Assembly (NCBI RefSeq): GCF_039543385.1
Contig: NZ_BAABJQ010000018.1
Location: forward strand, 134,821 to 198,820
Source of the DNA: Rugosimonospora acidiphila
Lineage (GTDB): Bacteria > Actinomycetota > Actinomycetes > Mycobacteriales > Micromonosporaceae
DNA: 64,000 nucleotides
Reading direction: 5' to 3'
Each line of letters starts with the position of its first letter. Position 1 is the first letter of the stretch. The notes below the pieces were generated by a model. It saw only the letters and a list, made by a program, of their open reading frames with translations, did not search any database and was not told the origin of the DNA. Both the position numbers and the translations under genes were made by a program. This document shows positions 26,463 through 34,898 of the stretch, in pieces.

Positions 26463-26468
26463 GCGCCA

Positions 26469-27404
26469 ATGCGCAAGGCCGGGAGGCAGTCGGTCTCTCG
26501 TATTCGGGACGGCCGGCCGGGTGGCGGCCCGGCGGACGGTGGCCCGGCGGGCGGGCGCTCGGCGGGTGGGCGCTCGGCGGGTGGCGGCCTCGCGCTACGG
26601 CTCGCCGCGGCGTTGATCCGGTTGTTCGGCCCCGGGCCCGCGAGCGGCCGGGGATCGATCAACGAGTCCGCGCTGCGCGACCTGGTGGCGGCCAACCAGG
26701 TGATCGACGGTGAGGAGCGCCGGATCATCGACGAGGTGCTCGCTTCCGGTAGCCGGCACGTGCGCGAGGTCATGGTGCCGCGCACCGACGTGGTGTTCCT
26801 CGACGCCGCCCTGCCGCTGCCGGTCGCCGGCTCCATCATCCGGTCCGCCCGGTACTCCCGGTTCCCGGTCATCGACGGCTCGCACGACGACGTGGTCGGC
26901 TTCGTACACCTGCGCGACCTGCTCATCCGGACGGACCTGGACGACACCGGCACGGTCGGCGACCTGACCCGGGAGATCAAGCGGCTGCCGGCCGGCAAGC
27001 GGGTGCTGCCGGCGCTGTCCGAGATGCGCCGCGAGGGGCACCAACTCGCGGTGGTGGTCGACGAGTACGGCGGCACGGCCGGCATCGTGACGCTGGAGGA
27101 CCTGATCGAGGAGCTGATCGGCGAGATCACCGACGAGTACGACCTGGCGCCCGACCCGGTACCCGACGACGGCACGGCGCCGGCCGAGGTGGACGGCCGG
27201 CTCAACCTCGCCGACTTCGCCGAGCGCACCGGGATCGAGCTGCCGGTCGGCCCGTACGAGACGGTCGGCGGGTTGGTGATGGCCCGGCTGGGCCGGCTGC
27301 CGGAGGTGGGGGACGAGGTGCGACTGGAGTCCTGCCGGCTGGTGGTGGCGGCCATGGAGGGCCGGCGGGTGGCTCGGGTGGCGCTGCTGGCGGGGGCCCG
27401 CTAG
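26469..27404 (+). CDS. CBS-pair / CorC_HlyC domain protein without the DUF21 membrane domain
   Basis: 311 residues. After a Gly-rich N-terminus (about 14-42, GGRSAGGRSAGG) comes the cytosolic half of the CNNM/CorC family: VREVMVPRTDVVFLDA then YSRFPVIDGS-HDDVVGFVHL (CBS 1), and HQLAVVVDEYGGTAGIVTLE then DLIEELIGEI (CBS 2), followed by the CorC_HlyC domain (about 225-305). Full-length proteins carry an N-terminal four-helix DUF21 domain, absent here, as in the E. coli CorC/YbeX branch. Probable role in Mg2+/Co2+ homeostasis. Leaderless start. Confidence 0.85.
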   Translation: MRKAGRQSVSRIRDGRPGGGPADGGPAGGRSAGGRSAGGGLALRLAAALIRLFGPGPASGRGSINESALRDLVAANQVIDGEERRIIDEVLASGSRHVREVMVPRTDVVFLDAALPLPVAGSIIRSARYSRFPVIDGSHDDVVGFVHLRDLLIRTDLDDTGTVGDLTREIKRLPAGKRVLPALSEMRREGHQLAVVVDEYGGTAGIVTLEDLIEELIGEITDEYDLAPDPVPDDGTAPAEVDGRLNLADFAERTGIELPVGPYETVGGLVMARLGRLPEVGDEVRLESCRLVVAAMEGRRVARVALLAGAR

Positions 27405-27412
27405 CCCGGGCG

Positions 27413-28651
27413 TCACGACGTGGGCAGGGTCGGCGCGGTCGCGCTCACCCAGTTCGACCCGTCCGAGGACACCCTGGGCGCGGACCCCAGCGACACGTAC
27501 CCGTTGGAGACCGCGATCACCGGGCCGTCCGGGCCGGTGGCGTTGCTGAAGCTCAGGCCCCGGTCGGTGCTCTGCGCGTAGCTCGGCCCGGGGTCGGTGG
27601 CGAGCCAGGCCAGCAGCGAGCCGTCCGGCCGCACGATCAGCCCGTACCCGGCCCCGGTGTCGGTCTGCACCGGCCAGGGCAGCTCGGTGTCCAGGTGCTG
27701 CCAGGACATCCCGCCATCCAGGGTCCGGAACAGCGCGAAGTTCCGGTCGACGGCACGGGCCAACAGGTACGCGACCTGCCCCTGGTAGGTCGCCAACACC
27801 GGCAGGTTGGCGCCGGCCATGACGGGCAGCCGCGAGGTGGTCCAGTGGTGGCCCGCGTCCCGGCTCACCGACACCGCTAGGTCCCCGGTCACCGGGTCGG
27901 TACCGGTGACCCACAACCCGTTCGCGGGTGCCACCGAGGCGACGTTGAGCTGGCCGATCGGCGGCTGCTGGGGGAGCGAGCGCAGCATGTTGGTGCGTGC
28001 GTCGGTCGCCCACAGGGTGCCGGTGTTGTCGACCACCCCGATCCGGTCGCCGATCTCGGCGCTGCCCGGACGGGGATCGTCGGTCAGGTTGCCGAGGTCG
28101 ATCCGCTGGTACTTGCGGCCACCGCTGGCCGGCATGGCGCTGATCACCAGGCAGCTGTTGCTCAGCGCCTCCAGGCGGAACCCGGTCAGCGGGTCGGTCG
28201 GGCGGGAACGGAGAAGACCGATCTTGGCCGGGCCGGTCGGGGTGACCGGCGAGGAGACCTGCAAGTGGGTCAGCTGCAGGTCGCACGAGCTCCCGCGGCA
28301 CACGTCGACCAGTGCGTAGACATGATCGATATCGGCGCCGTCGGCCGCCACGATGGTGGCCTGGGGCGCCACCCCGCGCGGCGACGGCGACGGGCTGGTC
28401 GGGCCGACCGGGCCGGGCGCGGGCAGGTACGGGTCGGAGACCGGCCCGAGCATGGTGTTTGTTCCCCGGTTGCGCGCGGCGAGCACCCCGGCCGGCGTCA
28501 GCAGCGCCAGCACCACCAGCACCGCGGAGGCCGTGGCCAGCAACCCCCGGGCGCGCAGCCGGCGGGCCCGCCGCGCGACCTGGTCGAATTCGGGCAGCAT
28601 GGTGGCTGCCTCGATCTCGGCGCGCAGGCGGTTGAAGTCCAGCTCAGCCAT
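27413..28651 (-). CDS. Membrane-anchored BNR-propeller protein, candidate anti-sigma factor
   Basis: 412 residues. A 36-residue cytosolic N-terminus (MAELDFNRLRAEIEAATMLP...) is followed by one transmembrane helix (about 37-59, LATASAVLVVLALLTPAGVL) and a large extracytoplasmic part. The latter has a Pro/Ser linker and repeats of the BNR/sialidase type: SRDAGHHW, TLDGGMSW, STDRGLSF and SSDGSNW, suggesting a beta-propeller. ATG 28651 overlaps the end of the ECF sigma gene by 8 nt, the position where anti-sigma factors sit. Function as an anti-sigma or signal sensor is inferred from topology and coupling only. Convergent with, and 8 bp from, the CorC-like gene. Confidence 0.78.
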   Translation of the reverse strand: MAELDFNRLRAEIEAATMLPEFDQVARRARRLRARGLLATASAVLVVLALLTPAGVLAARNRGTNTMLGPVSDPYLPAPGPVGPTSPSPSPRGVAPQATIVAADGADIDHVYALVDVCRGSSCDLQLTHLQVSSPVTPTGPAKIGLLRSRPTDPLTGFRLEALSNSCLVISAMPASGGRKYQRIDLGNLTDDPRPGSAEIGDRIGVVDNTGTLWATDARTNMLRSLPQQPPIGQLNVASVAPANGLWVTGTDPVTGDLAVSVSRDAGHHWTTSRLPVMAGANLPVLATYQGQVAYLLARAVDRNFALFRTLDGGMSWQHLDTELPWPVQTDTGAGYGLIVRPDGSLLAWLATDPGPSYAQSTDRGLSFSNATGPDGPVIAVSNGYVSLGSAPRVSSDGSNWVSATAPTLPTS

Positions 28652-29492
28652 GGCTGTTCTCGATCCTCCAGTCTCCTGGAGAAGCGTGGGGAGTGCTCGC
28701 CTCGGCCACGACTCGGCCGGACTCGGCGGCGGGGGTCGCGCGCCGCAGGCCCGCCGCCGACCCGCGGGAGGGCCGCCGGGCGGGGGGTTTCGCGTCGCCG
28801 AGCGCGGCGCTCGAGCCCTCGCGGCCGACGGGGATGGCGCCGTCGTCCCGAACGACGGCCGGGGGCCGGGGGCCGGGGGGAGCCTGCGCGCCAGTGGGCG
28901 GCTGGGCGCCACTGGGCTGGGCACCGTGGAGCGGCTGGGCACCGTGGAGCGGCTGGGCGCCGGCCGCTTCCCTCGCGGCCTCGCCCGATTCGTCCGCGCG
29001 GTCGCTGAGCAGGCTGGCGAGCACGGCGCGGCCGCGCGACAGGCGGGCCTTGACGGTGCCGACCGGCACGCCGAGCGCCTCGGCCACCTCGTACACCGAC
29101 ATGTCCGCGAGGTGATGCAGGACGATGGCCTCCCGGGTCGGCCGGGACAGTCGCTGCAGGGCGGCGACCAGCGCCACCCGGTTCGGATCGGCCCCCGGAA
29201 CGCTCTCCGGGGTGCGGGTGACCCGGCCGGTGCGGACCAGGGTGTCGAACAGCCGGCGGCGCCGCCAGCGGGTGCGGGCCAGGTTGACCGCGACCGTGCG
29301 CAGCCACGCCTCGGGGTCGGCGACGTCCAGGAAGACCTTGGGCCGGGCCAGCGCCCGGGCGTACGCCTCCTGCACCAGATCCTGAGCATCGGCGAAGTCG
29401 CCGGTCAGCGCGTAGAGGGCAGCCACCAGCCGTCGGTAGAAGGCCTGATAGGCCTGCCGTACCGCTTCCCGCGCTTCGAGCTCGTCTGGCAT
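28644..29492 (-). CDS. ECF RNA polymerase sigma factor (SigE-like) with long C-terminal tail
   Basis: 282 residues. Region 2: LVAALYALTGDFADAQDLVQ, then EAYARAL and PEAWLRTVAVNLARTRWRRR. Region 4: LSRPTREAIVLHHLADMSVY, then EVAEALGVPVGTVKARLSRG. Core ECF factors end near residue 165; here about 115 residues of Gly/Ala/Pro tail follow, including HGAQPLHGAQP repeats. ATG 29492 follows GGGAGGGG. Translationally coupled to the downstream membrane protein. Confidence 0.9.
   Translation of the reverse strand: MPDELEAREAVRQAYQAFYRRLVAALYALTGDFADAQDLVQEAYARALARPKVFLDVADPEAWLRTVAVNLARTRWRRRRLFDTLVRTGRVTRTPESVPGADPNRVALVAALQRLSRPTREAIVLHHLADMSVYEVAEALGVPVGTVKARLSRGRAVLASLLSDRADESGEAAREAAGAQPLHGAQPLHGAQPSGAQPPTGAQAPPGPRPPAVVRDDGAIPVGREGSSAALGDAKPPARRPSRGSAAGLRRATPAAESGRVVAEASTPHASPGDWRIENSHG
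28917..28952. repeat. Perfect 18-bp tandem duplication in the sigma-factor tail
   Basis: CTGGGCACCGTGGAGCGG occurs at 28917-28934 and 28935-28952, encoding a repeated hexapeptide (AQPLHG) on the minus strand. Confidence 0.9.
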
Positions 29493-29570
29493 GGCGGCCC
29501 CTCCCACGCTTCGGTCATCATCTCCGACCGCTGCCGAGGCCGCCAGGTTGCACCTGCGAGAATGACGCGC

Positions 29571-30596
29571 ATGCCTGACAGCGCTGCCAAGCCACGGGTC
29601 CTGTCCGGGATCCAGCCCACCGCGGACTCCTTCCACCTGGGCAATTACCTGGGGGCGGTGCGCAACTGGGTGGCCATGCAGGAGACGCACGACGCCTTCT
29701 ACTGCGTGGTCGATCTGCATGCGATCACCGCCGGTCATGATCCAGAGACTCTGCGTAAGCGTACTCGGATCAGCGCGGCCCAGCTGCTGGCCGTCGGCCT
29801 GGACCCGGACCGGTGCACGCTGTTCGTCCAGTCGCACGTGCCGGAGCACGCCCAGCTGGCCTGGGTGATGGGGTGCATCACCGGGTTCGGTGAGGCGTCC
29901 CGAATGACCCAGTTCAAGGACAAGTCGAGCCGCCAGGGCGCCGAGCGGGCCAGCGTCGGCCTGTTCACGTACCCGGTCCTGCAGGCCGCGGACATCCTGC
30001 TGTACCAGGCGGACCAGGTGCCGGTCGGCGAGGATCAGCGCCAGCACCTGGAGCTGACCCGCGACCTGGCCCAGCGGTTCAACGGCCAGTTCGGCGCGAC
30101 GTTCACGGTCCCGGCCGCGTACATCGTCAAGGAGACCGCGAAGATCACCGACCTGCAGGACCCGACCGCGAAGATGTCCAAGTCGTCCTCGTCGCCGGCG
30201 GGCATCATCGACCTGCTGGAGGACCCGGCCCGGTCGGCCAAGAAGATCCGTTCGGCGGTGACCGACACCGGTCGCGAGATCCGGTTCGACCCGGAGAACA
30301 AGCCCGGCATCTCCAACCTGCTGGGCATCTACTCGGCGCTGGCCGGGCGGTCCGTCTCCGATCTCGAGGCGGAGTACGAGGGCCGGGGTTACGGCGACCT
30401 GAAGAAGGATCTCGCCGAGGTCGTGGTGGAGTTCGTCCGGCCAATCCAGGAGCGCACGGCGACATACCTGGGCGATCTAGCGCAATTGGACAAGCTGCTA
30501 GCGGTCGGTGCCGAAAAGGCTCGTTCCATCTCCGCCACCACGCTGCGTACCGTGTATCAGCGGATCGGATTCCTCGCGCCGGCGACCGGCGCGTAG
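29571..30596 (+). CDS. trpS: Tryptophanyl-tRNA synthetase
   Basis: 341 residues, class I synthetase. HIGH-type HLGNYLGAVRNW, KMSKS loop in TAKMSKSSSSPAG, plus YPVLQAADILLYQ. ATG 29571 chosen; an in-frame ATG at 29562 adds three residues. A NANNNT element (GAGAAT, 29558-29563) 7 nt upstream and no Shine-Dalgarno suggest a leaderless mRNA. Divergent from the sigma gene. Confidence 0.95.
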   Translation: MPDSAAKPRVLSGIQPTADSFHLGNYLGAVRNWVAMQETHDAFYCVVDLHAITAGHDPETLRKRTRISAAQLLAVGLDPDRCTLFVQSHVPEHAQLAWVMGCITGFGEASRMTQFKDKSSRQGAERASVGLFTYPVLQAADILLYQADQVPVGEDQRQHLELTRDLAQRFNGQFGATFTVPAAYIVKETAKITDLQDPTAKMSKSSSSPAGIIDLLEDPARSAKKIRSAVTDTGREIRFDPENKPGISNLLGIYSALAGRSVSDLEAEYEGRGYGDLKKDLAEVVVEFVRPIQERTATYLGDLAQLDKLLAVGAEKARSISATTLRTVYQRIGFLAPATGA

Positions 30597-30619
30597 CTTC
30601 CCGTGAGGAGAGCGCTGCG

Positions 30620-31144
30620 TTGGATGGGACGCTGCGGGTGGGCGTGGCGACCGGCATTCCCGAGCCATGGGGCGGGCAGCTGGACCGGTCCCGGTCGGAG
30701 TCCGGGGACCCGCTGGCCGCGCTGATCCCGGCGCACGTGACGCTGCTGGGCCCGACCGACGTCGACTCGTCGGTGTTGCCGGAGATCGAGCGGCATCTCG
30801 CCGGGGTGGCCGCGGAGCACTCCGCGTTCCCGGTGTGGCTGCGCGGCACCGGCACGTTCCGGCCGGTGACCGAGGTGGTGTTCGTCGCGATCGCGGTCGG
30901 GATCAGCGAGTTCGAGCGGCTGGCCGACGCGGTGCGGGCCGGGCCGCTGGAACGGGAGCTGCATTTCCCGTACCACCCGCACGTCACCGTCGCACACGAC
31001 GTGCCGCCGCCGGCGCTGGACGCGGTCTTCGACAAGCTGGCGGGGTTCTCCGCGCGGTTCTCCGTCGACCACTTCACGCTCTACGTGCACGGCTCGGACG
31101 GGCGCTGGCGCCCGGTGCGGGACTTCCCGCTGGCCGCTGCGTGA
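30620..31144 (+). CDS. 2H phosphoesterase / 2'-5' RNA ligase family protein
   Basis: 174 residues with the two H-x-T motifs of the family: PAHVTLLGPT (about 38-47) and HPHVTVAHD (about 117-125). Family members hydrolyse or ligate 2',5' or cyclic phosphates; the substrate is unknown. The start is a TTG at 30620 with GAGGAG about 9 nt upstream. The stop overlaps the yihY start (GTGA). Confidence 0.82.
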   Translation: MDGTLRVGVATGIPEPWGGQLDRSRSESGDPLAALIPAHVTLLGPTDVDSSVLPEIERHLAGVAAEHSAFPVWLRGTGTFRPVTEVVFVAIAVGISEFERLADAVRAGPLERELHFPYHPHVTVAHDVPPPALDAVFDKLAGFSARFSVDHFTLYVHGSDGRWRPVRDFPLAAA

Positions 31145-32304
31145 ACCCGCTGGCCCGCCTGGAGTCGGCCTTCGCCTTCGTGATCCGCCGCTCCCGGGCG
31201 GGCTCGCCCAGATTCGACCACTTCTGGAAGGCCCGCAACCGGTACGGGCAGACGTTCGGCGCCCGGCTCGCCGCGGCCATCGCGTATTACGGGTTCTTCG
31301 CCGCGTTCGCGGTGGGTCTGCTGGGCTACTCGCTGCTGGGCTACGTGCTGAACAACAACCCGGCGGTGCTGCGCACCGTCAACGGGTACCTGGTGGACAA
31401 CCTGCCGTTCCTCAATCCGACCGCTATCCAGAGCGCCCGCAACACCGTCGCTCTGGTCGGTCTGGTCGGGCTGGTGTTCGCCGGCATCGGTTGGATCGAC
31501 AGCATGCGCTCGTCCCAGCGGGCGATGTGGCACCTGGAGCAGCAGCCCGGCAACTGGCTGGTGCGCCGGGTGATCGACCTGGCCATGATGATGGCGCTCG
31601 GCCTGCTGTTGGCCGGCGCGCTCTGGCTGTCGTCGGGCGTCCGCGACCTGGCCCACCTCCTGCTGCAGTGGCTGTTTCCGGACCTGGCCGCGGCGGCGCC
31701 GGACGGGCGCATCCTGCACTGGCTCGGCGACGGCCTCACAGTGCTGGTGAACCTGGTGATGACGGCGGCCCTGCTGGTCGCGGTGCCCCGGCTGTGGGTG
31801 TCGCCCCGCCGGCTCGTGCCATCGGTGCTGCTGGTCGGGCTCGGACTGACGGCGCTGACCACGGCCGGCCGGCTGTACATCCAGCACACCGAGAACAATC
31901 CGGCCTACAAAGTGGCCGGCGCGGCGGTCGGACTGCTGGTGTTCCTCTACCTGTTCGGCCAGCTCCTGCTGTTCGGGGCGGCGTACGCGGCGACCAGCCC
32001 GCACGGCAGGGTGGTCGACCTGGGCGGCGGCAAGGTGGCACCCGAGGCGCCCGCCGCGGGCCCGGCGACCGGCGGAGGCGAGGCGCCCGGTGCGGCTGCC
32101 GCGGCAGGCCCGGAGACGGCAGCCGGCGCGGCTCCGGCGGCCGATGAGGCTCCGGCGGCCGGGGCGGGCCAGGCGGCCGGCGCGGGGCAGATGCCGGGCG
32201 GGGGTGCCGGGAGGGTGGTCTCCCAGGCCGGCCCAGCCGACGGGGCGGTGCCGGAGCCGGCCCGCGAGCCGGGCGGTCGAGCCACCGACGGCCCGGCCGA
32301 CTGA
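31141..32304 (+). CDS. YihY/BrkB-family inner membrane protein with Ala/Gly/Pro tail
   Basis: 387 residues. About six transmembrane helices (e.g. AAAIAYYGFFAAFAVGLLGY, ALVGLVGLVFAGIGWIDSM, LVVLVNL-type helices, LLVFLYLFGQLLLFGAAY). FGARLAAAIAYYGFFA and YLFGQLLLFGAAYAA are family signatures. Residues about 300-387 are low-complexity. Formerly called RNase BN, but the family has no proven RNase role. Coupled to the 2H phosphoesterase. Confidence 0.88.
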   Translation: MNPLARLESAFAFVIRRSRAGSPRFDHFWKARNRYGQTFGARLAAAIAYYGFFAAFAVGLLGYSLLGYVLNNNPAVLRTVNGYLVDNLPFLNPTAIQSARNTVALVGLVGLVFAGIGWIDSMRSSQRAMWHLEQQPGNWLVRRVIDLAMMMALGLLLAGALWLSSGVRDLAHLLLQWLFPDLAAAAPDGRILHWLGDGLTVLVNLVMTAALLVAVPRLWVSPRRLVPSVLLVGLGLTALTTAGRLYIQHTENNPAYKVAGAAVGLLVFLYLFGQLLLFGAAYAATSPHGRVVDLGGGKVAPEAPAAGPATGGGEAPGAAAAAGPETAAGAAPAADEAPAAGAGQAAGAGQMPGGGAGRVVSQAGPADGAVPEPAREPGGRATDGPAD

Positions 32305-32395
32305 GCGGAGCAGGGCGTCCCGGCCGGCGGTTGGGCAAGATCGCCGGCATGTCGCGGGGCGGAACGGGCGGCGCGGCGCGCGACCGAGGACGAAG

Positions 32396-32842
32396 ATGAT
32401 GGCCGTGGGAACCCTAGTGACGCTGGAACTGCCGGACGATTCGCCGGTGCTGTCGATGCCGTGGATCATCACCTTCGGGCCGCTCTCCGATGAGGAGGAG
32501 TGGGAGCCGGTGGTCTGCGGGCCGTACGAACGCCCGCACGCCCTGGCAATGGCCGAGGAGATCGTCGCGGATGACGAGCTGATGGCGGTGGTCGAGCCGC
32601 TGCTGCCGCTGGTCGAGCTGGATCGCATCCGCGAGGAGATAGCGGTCGCCCGCGCGCTGGCCGAGGAGGTCGACGCCGACGAGGACGACGACATGATCGA
32701 CGTCCGGGAGTCGGACGACGAAATGCTCGGTGAGCTGGCCGGTGCCGATGACTCCGGCGGGGTGCGGGCCGTGCCGCCGACCCCGGACGAGATCCGGGCC
32801 GGCTTCGCCCGGATCGCCACCCGGCTGACCGGCGCCCACTAG
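32396..32842 (+). CDS. Acidic hypothetical protein (148 aa)
   Basis: Not recognised. Two adjacent ATGs (32396 and 32399) follow GAGGACGA. The N-terminus MMAVGTLVTLELPDDSPVLS is beta-rich; the middle (EEIVADDELMAVVEPLLPLV) is helical; residues about 95-125 are very acidic (DADEDDDMID). No signal or membrane segment. Codon usage matches its neighbours, so it is probably a real gene. Confidence 0.7.
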   Translation: MMAVGTLVTLELPDDSPVLSMPWIITFGPLSDEEEWEPVVCGPYERPHALAMAEEIVADDELMAVVEPLLPLVELDRIREEIAVARALAEEVDADEDDDMIDVRESDDEMLGELAGADDSGGVRAVPPTPDEIRAGFARIATRLTGAH

Positions 32843-32870
32843 CCGCCGCGTCGCCGCTGACGGACGGACG

Positions 32871-32937
32871 CCTCGCCGGCGCCCGACACCCGCCGCGCCG
32901 TCCCCTCGCCGGCGCCCGACGGCCGCCGCGCGGCCTC
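32871..32937. repeat. 33-bp direct repeat in the convergent gap before the glucosidase end
   Basis: CCTCGCCGGCGCCCGAC occurs at 32871-32887 and 32904-32920, each followed by a CCGCCGCGC element. The 112-bp gap between convergent genes consists mostly of these copies and may act as a terminator through the GGCGCC dyads. Confidence 0.6.
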
Positions 32938-32954
32938 CGGGCGCCGGTGAGCAA

Positions 32955-34469
32955 TCAGGACGCGGTGAACCAGGCGGCGGTGTCGGTGGGCAGCAGGCCG
33001 TCCGCCAGCGGCCCGCTGGCCAGCAGTGGGGCGCCGTACCCGGCCGGGGGCGGTACCGGCTCGTCGCCGAGGTTGACCACGCAGCGCAGGCCGCCGAGGC
33101 GCTCGAAGTCGAGTACGGTCTCGGGCGATTCGTGCCAGGTCAGCCGACCGGTCGCCGTGTCGGACCGGCGCAGGCGCAGCGCGTCGCGGTAGAGCGACAG
33201 CGTCGAGGACGGGTCGCCGTCCTGCGCCGCGGCCGTGAGCGGCGCCCACCGGTCCGGGCTGGGCAGCCACTCCGCTCCGGTGTCGCTGAACCCGAACGGC
33301 GGCCGGTCGCCCGACCACGGGATCGGCACCCGGCAGCCGTCCCGGCCCTTGTCCGCGCCGCCCGAGCGGCGGAACACCGGGTCCTGGCGGGCCTCGTCCG
33401 GCAGGTCGAGCACCTCGGGCAGGCCGAGCTCCTCGCCCTGATAGAGGTATGCCGAGCCGGGCAGCGCCAGCATCAGCAGGGTGGCGGCGCGGGCCCGTTC
33501 GAGGCTGCCGTACCGGGTCACGTGCCGCTTCGTGTCGTGGTTGGAAAGCACCCAGGTGGTGGGGGCGCCGACCGCCTCGGCGGCGGACAGGCAGCTGTCG
33601 ATGGTGCGCCGCAGGTCAGGCGCTGACCAGGGCGCCTGCAGGAAGTCGAAGTTGAACGCCTGGTGCAGTTCGTCGGCGACCACGTACCGGGCCAGCCGGC
33701 TGGGCGGGGTCACCCAGGCCTCGGCGACGGCTATCCGGTCGCCCGGGTACGAGTCGAGGATCTTGCGCCAGTCGCGGTACACGTCGTGCACCTCCTCCTG
33801 GTCGTAGTACGGCAGCACGGTGTGCGTCCCGCCCTCCGGCGGGTTGCCCAGCGACGGCAGGCCGACGGCCTTGATCATGCCGTGCGCCACGTCGATCCGG
33901 AATCCGTCAACCCCCCGGTCGAGCCAGAACCGCAGCACCGACTCGAACTCGGCTCGCACCTCGGGGTTGCGCCAGTTGAAGTCCGGTTGCCCGGAGTCGA
34001 ACAGGTGCAGGTAATACTGGCCGTCGGGCACCCGCGACCAGGCGGAGCCACCGAACATCGACTGCCAGTCGTTGGTGGTGTCGCTGAAGATGTACCGCTG
34101 CCGGGCCGGCGAGTTGGGCGGGGAGGCGAGTGCCTCGACGAACCACGGGTGCGCGGAGGACGAGTGGTTGGGCACGATGTCGACGATGACCCGAAGGCCC
34201 AGCCGGTGCGCGTCGGCCAGCATCGCGTCGAAGTCGGCGAGGGTGCCGAAGCGCGGGTCGACGTCGCGATAGTCGGCCACGTCATAGCCGCCGTCGGCCA
34301 GCGGGGACGGGTAGAACGGGGTCAGCCAGAGCGCGTCGATGCCCAGTTCGCGCAGGTACGGGAGCTTCGCGCGCAGGCCGGGTAGGTCGCCCTCGCCGTC
34401 GCCGTTCCCGTCGGCGAAGCTGCGTACGTATACCTCATAGATGACGGCACCGCGCCACCACTTGTCCAT
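32955..34469 (-). CDS. GH13 alpha-glucosidase / oligo-1,6-glucosidase-like enzyme
   Basis: 504 residues, (beta/alpha)8 barrel. Conserved regions: DIVPNHSS (97-104), GFRIDVAHGM with nucleophile Asp193, VAEAWV with acid/base Glu250, SNHDTKRH with Asp312. PFYPSPLADGGYDVADY is typical of the trehalulose/oligoglucosidase group. No signal peptide, so it is intracellular, acting on imported maltose- or isomaltose-type sugars. ATG 34469 follows GAGGAG. Confidence 0.92.
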   Translation of the reverse strand: MDKWWRGAVIYEVYVRSFADGNGDGEGDLPGLRAKLPYLRELGIDALWLTPFYPSPLADGGYDVADYRDVDPRFGTLADFDAMLADAHRLGLRVIVDIVPNHSSSAHPWFVEALASPPNSPARQRYIFSDTTNDWQSMFGGSAWSRVPDGQYYLHLFDSGQPDFNWRNPEVRAEFESVLRFWLDRGVDGFRIDVAHGMIKAVGLPSLGNPPEGGTHTVLPYYDQEEVHDVYRDWRKILDSYPGDRIAVAEAWVTPPSRLARYVVADELHQAFNFDFLQAPWSAPDLRRTIDSCLSAAEAVGAPTTWVLSNHDTKRHVTRYGSLERARAATLLMLALPGSAYLYQGEELGLPEVLDLPDEARQDPVFRRSGGADKGRDGCRVPIPWSGDRPPFGFSDTGAEWLPSPDRWAPLTAAAQDGDPSSTLSLYRDALRLRRSDTATGRLTWHESPETVLDFERLGGLRCVVNLGDEPVPPPAGYGAPLLASGPLADGLLPTDTAAWFTAS

Positions 34470-34663
34470 TGTGGACTCCTCAGCCGCAGATCGATCCGCC
34501 GGCCGGGATCGTCACCGGGCCGCCCCGCACCGGAAGATCGATCGTCGCACGAGACGCCCGGTCCGTCGACCGGAGCGCGATTGTCGATCATGGCCGTCGG
34601 CGCGAACCGCGTGGAGGAGTCCTCCGTTCACGCTTCAAGATCACTCTCGGTACCCGGCCGAGT

Positions 34664-34683
34664 ACGGTCGCCGCGGCGACCGT
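34664..34683. promoter_or_regulatory. Perfect 20-bp palindrome, candidate operator
   Basis: ACGGTCGCCGCGGCGACCGT lies in the 429-bp gap between the divergent glucosidase (start 34469) and bmpA (start 34899). The gap also has GGAGGA-G-TCCTCC (34613-34625), a TTCGGG-N7-CCCGAA hairpin (34721-34739) and CGGGAG...CTCCCG (34826-34848). No ORF is supported there. Confidence 0.5.
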
Positions 34684-34898
34684 GACCACCGGTTTCGGAT
34701 GCGCGGTGATTTTCGTGGACTTCGGGTAGGCATCCCGAAATGGGGGGTACCGCCCGTCTAGAGACACGACTCCGTTACGGCTGAGTAACGCGAATGAACC
34801 ACGGCCAACGGAACGGTTCACGCGGCGGGAGAAGGGCGTACGCTCCCGTCGAGTTGGGACCGCCGTGACCCGGTGGTGTGATGTGGAAGGAGATCGTC

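Noticed and set aside
28353..29570. Long in-frame extension upstream of trpS (to 747 codons)
   Set aside because: It runs antisense through the sigma and propeller genes; trpS homology begins only after 29571.
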